Below are positions 10,571 to 20,754 of a stretch of 64,000 bases of DNA, piece by piece. Position 1 is the first letter of the stretch; the number at the start of each line of letters is the position of its first letter. The position numbers and the translations under genes were made by a program. Source of the DNA: Ramazzottius varieornatus (lineage: Eukaryota > Tardigrada > Eutardigrada > Parachela > Ramazzottiidae); the NCBI GenBank assembly GCA_001949185.1, contig BDGG01000002.1, forward strand, positions 8,727,990-8,791,989, read 5' to 3'. The notes under the pieces were generated by a model that worked only from the letters and a program-made list of their open reading frames with translations, was not told where the DNA came from and did not search any database.

Positions 10571-12292
10571 ATGGAAGCTGCTACAGCAAGCCCGGCACCA
10601 GAAACACTTGTCAAGCCAAGTCCTCTGTTCTTCGTGGACAACACTGATAAACTGCTCAGAACTGTGATTCCAACGCAGGATTACGATCATCCCTTATTGA
10701 AAACTCCGGCTTTGATGACCTTCTTTGTTGTTTGCCTTGGTGCTCAGACCATCCTCGGAACCGCCGGAAATTTATTGGTACAGCACTGTCTCTTTGCATT
10801 TCTTTGTGACCATATACGAACAACATGCGACGCTGCTGTTAAAGTAGCTGTTTTTCTCGCGAGCTGTTTTCAAGGCAAATTCTGAGCTGGTCCTGATTCT
10901 GTCCGTTTCCAATGCATTTTTTTCTTTTAGTTGAAATCTGATGGTGCTCGGAGAATATCTGTTGGGTCCAAATCGATGAAAGTCCAAGACAGCATGCATG
11001 GAATAGTCCCCACCCCACTCTGGCTTTTGGTTTTTACAGAGATTATTAGTCTCATTTATCATTATAGGTGATAGGATCCTTTACAATCGAGAAGGATTTG
11101 CGTCACACCGGAAACGCTTTCCTCGTTAACCTGGCCATCTCTGACTTATGCATTACAGCGATAACAACCCCGTCAACAATCCTCGGTAAGACAACACCGG
11201 CCTCAAGTGCATCCTCTCTCAGCAGAGATGAAACCGAAACCTGCCCTCGAGCCGCCATACCACAATGGCCATGCACCGCGTTTGTAATTGATTGGTGCTC
11301 AGGCGACGCAACGGCTTCACTAATCAGCCAACTTTGCTATAGGTGCTTTGTATGGAGAAAACTATTTCTTGCAGCGCCATCTGCAATGCGCCGGTAAGCA
11401 GTATCATTGACGCTGCAGTAAGTCTTGGGCACAGAAATCTAAATGCTCCAACTTTTGGACTTGTTACGGGTGTTGTAGTGGTATCCACCCTCTGCGCCAC
11501 GGGATGTTTATCATCTTGCTGGAATATGGCTCTAATAGCTCTCAACAGGTGAGCCAAGAAAAAGTTCAGACCCAGCGTACGCTAACGACCTGCTGTTGAA
11601 GTAATGTACTGTCTAGGTGTATTCTTATTTGTCATCATCGATACTACGACAAGATCTATAGCAAAGTGAACACATTTTTCATGTGCTGCGCTGCCTGGGT
11701 CATCATCTACCTGGTCCAACTGCCCAACCACGTGGGATGGGGCGACCTACGGTTCTCCCGCCAGTTCTTCTTGTGCACCTTCGCCAACCACGTCCACACC
11801 TACGCCATCTTCTACGTGGTGGTAGGTGTGCTGACTCCGCTTGGGGTCTGCTTTGTCTGCTACTTGTGCATTTACCGTCGAGCGTCCGTTTCCAACCTGG
11901 TCCGCTCTCGAATTCTCCAGCGACAATTACAAGGCACCGCGACCAGTCCCATTCAAGCAATCACTGTTGAGGACAGCGACACTCTGTGCCCAGCTCCACC
12001 GCATTCCAACGAGAGTCAGTGCAAAAAGTTCTACGACGATCTGGTCATGATTCAAGTGCTCTTCCGCGTCTTGATCATCTACACTATCATGTGGTCCCCG
12101 CTAGTCATCCTGATCTTGCTACACTTGGAAGACCAGATAAGTCCCGTCTGGTACGTCCTGGTACTGCTGACGGCTCACGGGAATAGTGCCATCAACTACC
12201 TAGTGTATGCTCTATCCATTGAGCACTTTCGTCGAGCTTACATCAGACTGCTCTGTGCCGCCTGCATATGGAAAAAGCGACGTTCTCCGTAG
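10571..12292 (+). CDS. rhodopsin-class GPCR, moody/melatonin-receptor-like
   Basis: Five exons join in frame: 10571-10777, 11068-11185, 11343-11393, 11479-11548 and 11617-12292, giving about 373 residues. Seen: an extracellular N-terminus of about 45 residues, TM1 ending GTAGNLLV (the GN of helix 1), TM2 with LVNLAISDL (the conserved LAxxD), a cysteine (HLQC) exactly 25 residues before the arginine of LNRC at the end of TM3, the ICHHRYYDKIYSKVNTFF second loop and TM4, TM5, TM6 and TM7. The style of the TM3 end and loop 2 resembles insect moody/Tre1 and melatonin-like receptors, which act through G proteins at the plasma membrane; the ligand is unknown. Odd: D/ERY is NRC and NPxxY is NSAINY. 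The start is the first ATG in frame before TM1. The intron 3 acceptor was chosen because it restores the canonical Cys-to-Arg spacing. Confidence 0.85.
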
Positions 12293-12343
12293 CGGTGTTT
12301 ATCAGTAGGAATCTACCTTTAGCTTATCATAGTAGCACGACCC

Positions 12344-12349
12344 ATTAAA
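12344..12349 (+). promoter_or_regulatory. possible polyadenylation signal (ATTAAA) of the GPCR
   Basis: ATTAAA lies 52 nt after the GPCR stop codon. It is the commonest variant of AATAAA and the distance suits a short 3' UTR. Confidence 0.4.
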
Positions 12350-13990
12350 ACTGTGAAGTGGAAAGTCTACAGTATGCCCGTTTTGTCCCGTAATTTAAGC
12401 CAGCGGTTGAACTTTCAAGAAAATTTCGGTACCGATACCGCCGAGGGAACTTGGATCTGATCTTTTCTGATCACTCCACTCGCTCGAAATGTGTAAAAAA
12501 TTTCCCGTTTTCCAACACGCAAAAAGCTTTCCGAGTTAAGGAGACTGCTCTCCATGTCCACTACAGCCGCATACCTGCGACTTGATTACTTGATTACCCC
12601 AGTTAATTCTGGTTTGTAGCTCGGAGTGCTATTGGTAACTGTTTAGCGGGCCTTGAATTGAAACCGACAAGATTTGTTCACATTTCGAGCGAGCGGACTA
12701 TACTACAGCGAAGTACACGTCAAATCGATTTCATTTCGGTAAAGAGTTGATGGAAAGGCATGCAGCACCCAAGTCTGTGGCCTGTGTGATTGCCGCTGAA
12801 GGACAGCAGTTGTACCACCCCATGGATTAGGTGCGGAAGTATGACTTGTCCCCTTGGCCTCTGCCTAGGTTAAAAATTTTTTCTAACGCCATACCGCAAT
12901 CTTTTTGATCAACTTATACACTTATACTAGCACGGAACTCCCGAGATTTTTTTGGGAGATATTTCTTTCCATTGCCGCAAGAGCCTGGGAGAAAAGGTAC
13001 AATAGTATTCGTAACGCCACTTTTCAAACCCACTTCCGGGAAAATTTCTCTGTCGCTGGAGAAGATCCAATGTCTTCAGCAGGTGATAATCTGTTAGCAG
13101 GATGATCCTACTATAAGAAGCCTGAATGGGAAATTCCAGTTCGTATTCCTGCAGTTTTGTGGAAGTGTTTTGTTCAGACTGCATTCCGGAGCAGACTTGC
13201 AACAGTAGTGAGTCCAGTCCGTGAATCCTCAAAACGAAACCGATCAGCCCGATCCCCCACGGTGAAACTGTAAGATGATTCATCATCAAACACGGATCCG
13301 ATTTTGTCGGCGGTGCGAGATGCGGTCGTGCCTCGATAAAATTCAAACACCAAGATCCCCGAAATTTCACTTATGCATGAGTCCGGCGAAATAATTCCTG
13401 GCGTACTCCAGAGCTGAGAGACCTGAATCAATCGAATGTCAAACAACGGACGGGAGCTGGTAGACTGACAGGAGAAAATTTTCCCAACGAAAGGACGAGT
13501 GGGAACAGAACTATGAATTTTCGAAGTCAAGGTACGTTAAGGGGGACAAGTCATGGTTCCGCACCTAATATTAATAGAACAGGCCAGTTATCGGCCAGCC
13601 ATGCGTTGATTGACCAATCAACAGGTGACAGCCGAAGCTGGCATGTTGTCTGTCTGCGGCTAATTGAAGTAACCGCGGTTCCAGCAGGTTCCATAACCTC
13701 TATTGCTGTGCCACACAGGCGTGCATTAGCGTTTGTGCAGAAGGTCAACCTTCGTTCTAAACCTTTTTAGCTCCAGGCAGTGCGTGAAGTTTACGAATTC
13801 AAACAACAAATTCTTCCAGGCGACGCAATTTTCAACAAACAATGGCTCGTTCGTCAAGTTCGTTAAGTCACAGTACGTGAAACGCCTGAACCTGTTTGGA
13901 GAAAGCGAAGTCTGGTACAGACTGCAGAAGTTCTGCTAGATGACAAAAAAATTATTGTGAATGAACAGCTAGCCCAATGTACTGTGGTAG
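12350..13990. other. no recognisable gene
   Basis: The longest frame is 147 codons on the minus strand (12927-13370). It has no domain signature, unremarkable composition and no matching splice partners. I see no gene or RNA that I can support. Confidence 0.5.
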
Positions 13991-13992
13991 AG

Positions 13993-14036
13993 GCAACAGT
14001 ATAACTTGTTCTTGCGGGAACAAGTTATACTGTTGC
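13993..14036. repeat. perfect inverted repeat, 19-nt arms, 6-nt loop
   Basis: 13993-14011 and 14018-14036 are exact reverse complements separated by ttgcgg. The hairpin is not followed by a T-run and is not in a coding frame. It sits about 160 nt upstream of the nuclear-receptor exon. Confidence 0.8.
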
Positions 14037-14192
14037 ACACATTCGGCGTTGACGTTCTTCCTAGTAGTGACCCACCGACGTTCGTGGTGTGCGACAAAAC
14101 GTTACTGTGATCCACCACGAAGGGACCAATCAACAAGTTGGGCCTGCAGTTCACTGCGTTAATGTTGGCTCGAGTTTTCCGAATGCGGAAAG

Positions 14193-14860
14193 GTGTCGTT
14201 CGATGAATCCATAGTCTCTCGGCCATTCGGCATTTGTAAAGTTTGCCAACCACCGGCGACGGGACATCATTATGAAGATGTAACCTGTAAAGCTTGTAAG
14301 GTAAGAAACAGAAAGACCGCGCGCATGCATTTGCGGATAGCCCATAAAGAGCTGAACTCGACAGCAGAGAAGTTGTCGGTTTTAGGTTACACGGAACAGA
14401 TAAACATGTAGTCCTTTGTGGAGGTACTTGAGCAAGAATTAGGAGTCTTTCTTCTGCAGGGACTCTTCAAGCGAGCGGAAACGCCGATTAAGGATGACGG
14501 CCAGCAGGGAGCGGGCTGGAAGATGTACCTGTGCTACGAAGGGGGCAACTGCATCATAAATCTGAAGGAGCGTGCTCGCTGTCGCAAGTGCCGATACGAA
14601 AAATGCGTCCAAGACGGCATGTCCCTAATCCGTAAGTGCAATGAATAAATTGTGACTTGTAGATGTAGCATTGCCAGTCCTAACTTACGTATACTATTGA
14701 GCTTTGATTACCATGTCCAGACGAGTTTTCCGAGATTACCGAGTCGAGCTTCATCAATTTTTTCCACAAAATTAGTACGCAATGTGCAGAAGTTGCAGAC
14801 GGGGCCCGTTTTCTGACTTTCGGTTCCAGTAACTATTTTGGCTTTTTTAACACTGTATAA
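14193..14860 (+). CDS. divergent nuclear-receptor DNA-binding domain, no LBD seen
   Basis: Exon 14193-14300 encodes the first zinc finger, CKVC-x13-CKACK, and joins in phase 0 to 14460-14631, which gives GLFKRA, the second finger (YLC-x5-C-x9-CRKCRYEKC) and VQDGM. This is the classic nuclear-receptor DBD, which binds hormone-response-type DNA in the nucleus. The P-box is CKACKG rather than CEGCKG. Between FKRA and YLC there are about 8 residues more than usual. A donor (c|gtaagt) at 14632 matches in phase an acceptor at 14721, but the frame then stops at 14858-14860 after 46 residues that do not resemble a ligand-binding domain. The N-terminal exon was not found: the first exon is open back only to a stop near 14160 and has no ATG, so 14193 is just the first possible codon. 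It may be a DBD-only receptor (as in the knirps group) or a truncated gene. Confidence 0.55.
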
Positions 14861-15055
14861 TGCTTGTGGAACCTCAGTGCGCTGGTTGTCCATGCAAGTT
14901 CTTCAAGAGTAGCGAGCCGAACTTCCTCAAAATTACCTCCAATTTAGTACTTAGTGGGGGAAGTTGCAGACGGAGCCCGTTTTTCGAGTTTCGGTCTCTG
15001 GAATATTTTGTGAATTTTCTTGTGTGTTTCTCTTACTCTAATGGATTGTGGAATG
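14721..15055 (+). repeat. diverged tandem duplication beside the nuclear receptor
   Basis: About 155 nt at 14721-14875 are repeated imperfectly at about 14898-15052: shared blocks include gagc(t/c)gaacttc, gttgcagacgg(g/a)gcccgttttt and ggttcc/ggtctc followed by ctattttg. The first copy contains the candidate third exon of the nuclear receptor; the second has stops and indels. The duplication raises doubt about whether the third exon is coding. Confidence 0.6.
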
Positions 15056-15061
15056 TTTAAC

Positions 15062-17520
15062 ATGGTACCTATCACCAGACAAAAGTTTGATGCAGCCTCT
15101 TCTCCATTTGCCGAACGAGCCCGCCTGTATCACGACTTAAGGGATGTAAGTTTTAATGGAGAACGGTTGGCACAAAACCTAAACCGCTTGGAAAATCTTT
15201 GGGAATAAACGGAAGAGAAATGGGCCGGCGGCAGAGTAGAACAGTAAGGCGTAAACAGATAACATCATATTGAGCGAGCATGAAACTAAAGATTCGTCTG
15301 CGACCAATCAGTGGAAAGACCCCTTGACTTCCGCAATCTTATGATTGAAATAGTTTTCAGTTCGTTCCCATTCCCTACTTCCTAAACTAGCCCAATTGAT
15401 AACTGAAAATGGCCACAACCGACCGTTTAAAATTTAGAAAAATTGGAATTGTCCAGGCTGCAAGATACAATGCTAATTAGAATTATTAGAATTCGAAAAA
15501 AAAAGAAGTTGTAATTGATGATTGAGATGCCTAATGTGACGATTCAAATTATTGAACTTGCGCCAACAGCGCGGTAAAGTGCATGCGGGAGCATTAAGTT
15601 TCTGGATTGGGCGGATATGTATGTGTATGTGCATGTCGCATGAGGGAGCAAGGCACGAGGCTTACTTTATTGCTTCGTGCGTCACGCGCGGTGCATCAGC
15701 TTACGCCCGGTGTTGAACCCTGGTCCAGACTTTTTTCCTACCAATCCCTTGAGGGATGTTTCGGTAAAATGACGACGTACGCGCTTGAGGTGGCGGGGGG
15801 TTACAGTACCTGACCAATCGGCGCGTAAACAGTTAAGTTGAAGCCACTTAAAAGAGTTGCCGCATTAAACACTAGCCAATGTCCGCGATATGTCACGTCA
15901 AGCTCTTCTCGAACGGTTCCGACACTAGTTTTTGTGGACGTACTCTGAAAGTCAAAGACAGGTTGAGTAATCTTCCCAAGTTTCCTGCTCCTGGGATTGT
16001 CCTGTTCATGGTGGCTATGTTCAGCCAGCACTGTGGGCAGTACATCGACTGTTTTGCCTTTAGTTCAACAGCATCGACAGACGGCATTGACTAGAGTTCC
16101 CTGATTTACATGGAAAATCATACTGTATTTCCTCCCAAAATTTGAGTACATCACTGGAGCATAATTAATCCTGACGCGGAGGGCAGTCATGTGCCGTCAG
16201 CGTTGATTCTGCTCGAGTGACGTACACAAATTTTGGGAGGTAATAACAGTACCACCGTATACTTCCTATGCCATATGAAGCAGGTCCCTTGCGACTTTTC
16301 CTGTTTGATAGCTCATACGAAAATAGAAATCTGCAATTAATATCCAAGTACTTACTAGCTTGTTCCCTTCAACAGGCTTTAAAACTGAATTTACCCGAGG
16401 ATCTATTAAAGATAAGCTGCGAGCGAGCCGAAGGCGAAGCGAACAGCTTGTATGCCAGTATATTGCAGATGCTTCAAAATCTGATCGAGGAGACACTAGG
16501 GTATACAGGATTACAGCCTTCATGATGCCATACATTTTCGACCAATTCGAGCAACACATAGCGGGCTTGTCAATGCAAAACCGCATGGCACAGTAACTGT
16601 TGTCTGTGTCGGATCTGGTAAAGTACTGGGCCGTTTTGCTTGCTTCTCGACTTTCACAAAGTGATTGGCCACCCTATATCTCCATTCAAACATACATAAC
16701 TTCATTCGTTGTGAGCCGATTGTGACATTCCAAAGATGTCTGAGAAGACTAATGTTTCATGTTCACGACCACGTGACTTTCGTCCGAACTCATCAATAAA
16801 CCAGCTGGCAGTGCTCGGTCCAAAACCTTTGGAACTGCCTTACTTTCGGCACCGTTCTGAGAATTCCAGCCAACACTTGTCACAATCCCCTTCTCATCGT
16901 AGAGTAGAACCAACATGGGTCATTCGAACAAGCCTAGACGTAACCGTACTGGTCTAGAAGCAAAGGAGAATACAGAAACTTTCTTCGCGGGTCTTACAGG
17001 AAGAGAGCTTTTTTCAATGTTATCAATAAGAGACCTGTGGGAAAAATCTTCATCGGTCCGCTAGGGGCGTGCGTGTCGCGTCTGATCAAGTTGTGATAGG
17101 TATGGCAATAGGACGTGTTGTCACTGCCCGGCCTGTAAGCTAACAACTTCCCCATGCGATTTCGGATTAACAAGTCCGCTTAATTCTCCTCGTAGTTGTC
17201 ACATAAATCAGTGAGAATTGTGCGCGTGTCGCCTACGATACGTCCGTTTCGGCACCCTGTCACTTCCGCGGTCAATCTATATGTTATACCACAGTATGGG
17301 TCACACAACGTTCGCCACAGTAGGTGAACCTTCAGGAAGGCTGGAAGCTAACGCGCGCCAGTACTGAAAAATTTCGTTGGTGACATGTTTACGCCCGCTG
17401 GCGATGCCGAGTTGATGAAGAAATTCAAATCAACTAACCGAGTGTAAAGCTGATACGCTGCTGTCTTTCTTTGACTGCATAAGGCACACTCCAGAAGTAA
17501 TAGGTGTGTTCGTTCTGTAG
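15062..17520. other. no confident gene; inverted repeat at 16121-16251
   Basis: Short plus-strand peptides occur (15062-15143, 15879-16094, 16268-16525). One has a helical look (SLYASILQMLQNLIEETLG), but none aligns by eye with a nuclear-receptor ligand-binding domain and no splice chain links them to the DBD. An inverted repeat is clear: cctcccaaaatttgagtac at about 16131-16149 against gtacacaaattttgggagg at about 16222-16240, extending to tactgt/acagta at the outer ends. It fits a fold-back element of about 130 nt. Confidence 0.5.
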
Positions 17521-17524
17521 GTAT

Positions 17525-17890
17525 TCATTCGGGCAGACGGTGGAAGCGGAAGGTCGAGCCTGCGCCAAGTGAAAGCCCCAGCTGTGCGTCTCTACCCGAC
17601 ATGCCGACAACTGTGCCATTAATCTTAACGGACCTCCTAAGACCGCCTCGTTCTCGCAGTGCAGAAGAGGTGTATGGCAGCCTTCCACCTTTTTGGGAAG
17701 CGTCTCCAGCCGAAAGACCTGCGATGGGCGCGCTCAAAGGACCTTGCGGGTCGGTAGTGCCCACAAGAGCCTCGGCTAGCAGTTTTCTCAGACCGACGGT
17801 AGCCAGCGCATCCCCAGTATCGCAAGCAGACTTTGCCTTGTCTTCTCTACCTCTCGACGATTCTTCTGTTTCCAATACGGTGTCGGTCAT
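17525..17890 (-). CDS. hypothetical 121-residue open frame
   Basis: An ATG-initiated minus-strand frame begins with MTDTVLETEESSRGRED and runs 121 codons, with an in-frame stop (TAG) only 3 nt before the ATG. It is polar, with no membrane segment, no cysteine pattern and no recognised domain. The same DNA is open in other frames, as often happens in GC-rich stretches. It lies just downstream of the Ser/Thr-rich gene on the same strand, beyond that gene's predicted polyadenylation signal. No function can be proposed. Confidence 0.2.
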   Translation of the reverse strand: MTDTVLETEESSRGREDKAKSACDTGDALATVGLRKLLAEALVGTTDPQGPLSAPIAGLSAGDASQKGGRLPYTSSALRERGGLRRSVKINGTVVGMSGRDAQLGLSLGAGSTFRFHRLPE

Positions 17891-17991
17891 TGTCTACGGA
17901 CACAAAAGTACTTGCACAAATTGACGTCTTATCACGCCCAACACAACCCGCTTGTGCTAGTTTCAAAGCAGTGAACGAAATCTGCGTTTGA

Positions 17992-17997
17992 TTTATT
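17992..17997 (-). promoter_or_regulatory. polyadenylation signal (AATAAA) of the Ser/Thr-rich gene
   Basis: On the minus strand AATAAA occurs 60 nt after the predicted stop codon of the secreted Ser/Thr-rich gene, supporting the short last exon of that model. Confidence 0.5.
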
Positions 17998-18057
17998 TTA
18001 ATCCATTTCTTTCGACTTCGCCTCAGTGAATAAAACAAGCCGAAGCCGTCCGTTCGT

Positions 18058-20754
18058 CTATGGTTCAGTTCCGTCCACGTCGCGCCCCTTGCTGGCTATT
18101 GAGGCTGGCACTGCAACCCATGGCCGATCAATCAACATGTCGAAATTGAGCAGCATGCCATCGAGAGAGCAATGTACAATCAAGTGGGCCACTTACCATA
18201 ACAGCACCAATTGCCATCAAAGGCAGCACAGTCAGCTGTGGACTGAGCGGCTTCGAACGTTGGGGACATTGCTTCGCAAATACTGTCAAGATCCATTGTG
18301 CTGGCGCAGACACCTCTCTGTGCACTGATCTGTATTCCACGGTCAGGTTTGCATGACTTCCGATTTGACGATGTAGCAGCTGAAAGCGACGAGGTCGCAG
18401 TTGCGATGGTCGAAGACACGTCCAAAGTACCCATAGACGCGGTCGACGTTGTATCAGTGAGGGAGGACGATGTGTCCGCTGAGTCATAGTACCCACCATC
18501 GGACGAGACTGATGAGACTGCAGCTGTAGTAGCGGCGTCAGTCGAAGACGCTTCCGAAGTCCCAGTCGACATCTCTGGACTGTTGGTAGTGGCGACTGTG
18601 GAAGATGCGTCGGTTGAATCATAGTAACCAGCCTCGAATGAGGCGGATAAAACTGCTGAAGTGGCAGTTGCGTCGGTCGAGGACGCTTCGGAGAAAACTG
18701 CAGACACTACCGAGGTGGTAGCATCTGTAACCGTTGTATCGGCGCCGGTTGAGTCGCTGTAACCATTATCGGAAGAGATCGACATAATGGTTGTCGGCTC
18801 TTGGGTGGGTGTTATGGAAGCTTCCGTCGGTGAGCTGCTGTATGACGAGCTAGACGAGGCTTGGGACAGGCGGAGGGCAAAACGTCTCTTTACTTCTTCG
18901 ACTTGATCGCTAAGCGGGACGTGTTCCGATAACTTTACTTGCTTGAAAATTGAATGCACGTTGGACGAACCAACTCTGTTGGAGAAGGGACGAATCTTCC
19001 CTTTGGCAGCGGCGGATGGTACGACCGAGCCGATGGTGTTGGTATCGGCTATCGCGTTACTGTTTGCACTGTAGGTGGAACTGTCAGATACCATCATTGG
19101 GGTGGTGGCAGCGGATGCCGGATAAGTAATAGTCTCAGTACTGCCTTGAGTGGTGACACTTGAGGTGGTCGCTTGTGCTGTGGTGGTAGATGGTGTCGCA
19201 GCGGTGGTGGTGGTGGTGGCGGTTGTAGGTGTTGTGGTGGTCGAGGTGGTAGTTGCATCCGGAGTCGTCGTACTGGAGACAGAGGTGGCAGCTGTTTCGG
19301 TGGCGGTGGCTGTGCTGAAAGTTGCCTCCGGTGGTCGAGTGGCAAGCGTGACGATAGGCGTGACGATACTGTTACCGGTGGACGAGTCGGTGGCAGTGGT
19401 CGTCACGTCCATGCTCTGCTTCTTCTGGGTCAGTTTGAAGAATCGCCGAATGGCTGGTGGCAGTTGCTTATTGGCGCTAATTTTCTCCACCTGCTTGGTC
19501 TCTCGAAGTCGGCTACCGAAGCGTAGTCGATTGCGCAAAGGATTGGGTATTTGTTCCTTGAGAAACTGCAGACGCTTGGCGGCCTGGGCGTCGCTGGTGT
19601 CCAGACCGACTATCGAAAAGGCTTCATCGCTCCGCTGGTCCACTTCAGGATCCTCCGGCTGATCATTTGCCAAACCGAAGCTCTTGAATAATGACTCGTC
19701 TGCAAAAAAAGAGTGATCAGTCAACCCGCGTGGATAATCCGACTTTGTGATTTGTCAGCTACAGTCTGAGTGCGCCAGCTTGCTACCACCTAGCATTCAA
19801 CACGAAAAATTTGCGTTGCTTTATAATAATCTATGCATCGGTATTCTTCATACAAATTCTCATGCTGTTTTGTATGAGCCATAGTACCTTCCGCCACAAC
19901 AGTAACCAGTTTGAGAAACTTGACCGGTATAACTTCTAGGGAGGGACACATACCGCACCGACTGAAATGCAGTCTGCTAGATTTCATATTTGAGTTTTGA
20001 GTCTCAATTTTATCTAGACAAGTTAACAAGTACTTAAGTTGCCTGTCAGAATCGAGAAAGAATGTAAGAGCATCGGACCAACTCGGCAGCAGAATTAAAA
20101 CCGGCAAAATTTTCCATTCTGCCGGGAAATCTCGTCTGGTGAAAAAATTATTGGATGTTTTTCAGAGTAGCAGATTCATGTTCACAGCGCACTTTCCCGT
20201 AGGTCAATTCTCGTTCTAAATATTGATAGTTCCAAAAACAGACCTGCTGGACTTGAACGGAGAACTGAAAAAATGATTTCCGAAAACGGTCCAAAAATTT
20301 GCGAAAGTTTTTGTAATTGTTACTTCGCGCCTCCCCTAGTTTAATTTCAATCTCGACTTTTTGTAAGCAACTTTCTGGCCAGTAATTTTTCAGGAGGTAG
20401 CAAACATGATGTTGAATCAAGAAAAACTGATCTTAAAGCTGAGCAACAGTCGCGTCGAGTAAAGCTTGATCTAATGGGTGGAAGCAAGTGGGCCCACTCA
20501 AGGTATTTTGTATTTGGGCGCTTTCGCTTCTGATGAGCATGTCTTCGGGGTAGAGACATTAAAGTGCTTAGTTGAGTTTCCCTCTCAACAATCACTGCAA
20601 ACGGCATTGCAAACAGGAATTCGGGTGGAAACTTTCCATTCCATTCATGTTTCTCTCGCTGGTGAGAGTTCGAAGAATGTCACCACTTACCGGCAAATGT
20701 TGTCTGGATCACAATGGCACAAATCGATAAGTGGAGTAGTACGGGGTAACCCAT
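18058..20754 (-). CDS. secreted Ser/Thr-rich protein with C-terminal CLIP-like module
   Basis: Three exons join in frame: 20691-20754, 18197-19699 and 18058-18110, giving about 539 residues. Exon 1 encodes a signal peptide (MGYPVLLHLSICAIVIQ...FA) and ends in a gtaagt donor; a roughly 1-kb intron follows. Exon 2 begins DESLFKSFGLAND, contains a basic segment, then long Ser/Thr/Ala tracts suited to heavy O-glycosylation, including several related 'GYYDST/GYSDST' repeats. The C-terminus holds six cysteines in the order C..GVC..C..C..CC, the CLIP pattern known from arthropod protease cascades. The last exon adds 17 residues. Unlike the gene at 60-62 kb, no protease domain follows. Likely extracellular or cuticular; function unknown. 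The plus-strand frames here are shadows of the repeats. Confidence 0.7.

Noticed and set aside
11394-11418. A 25-nt intron in the GPCR (gtaagcag...ctgcag)
   Set aside because: It keeps frame but is too short for splicing and would put about 20 extra residues between the TM3 cysteine and NR; the 85-nt intron restores the canonical spacing.
12927-13370. 147-codon minus-strand frame
   Set aside because: No domain, no splice partners and irregular composition; likely chance.
15879-16596. Peptides proposed as the ligand-binding domain of the nuclear receptor
   Set aside because: No LBD signature could be aligned and no chain of splice sites connects them to the DBD.
19150-19662. Plus-strand Val-rich frame that looks like a membrane protein
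   Set aside because: It is antisense to the Ser/Thr-rich exon; Thr and Ala codons read backwards give Val and Gly.
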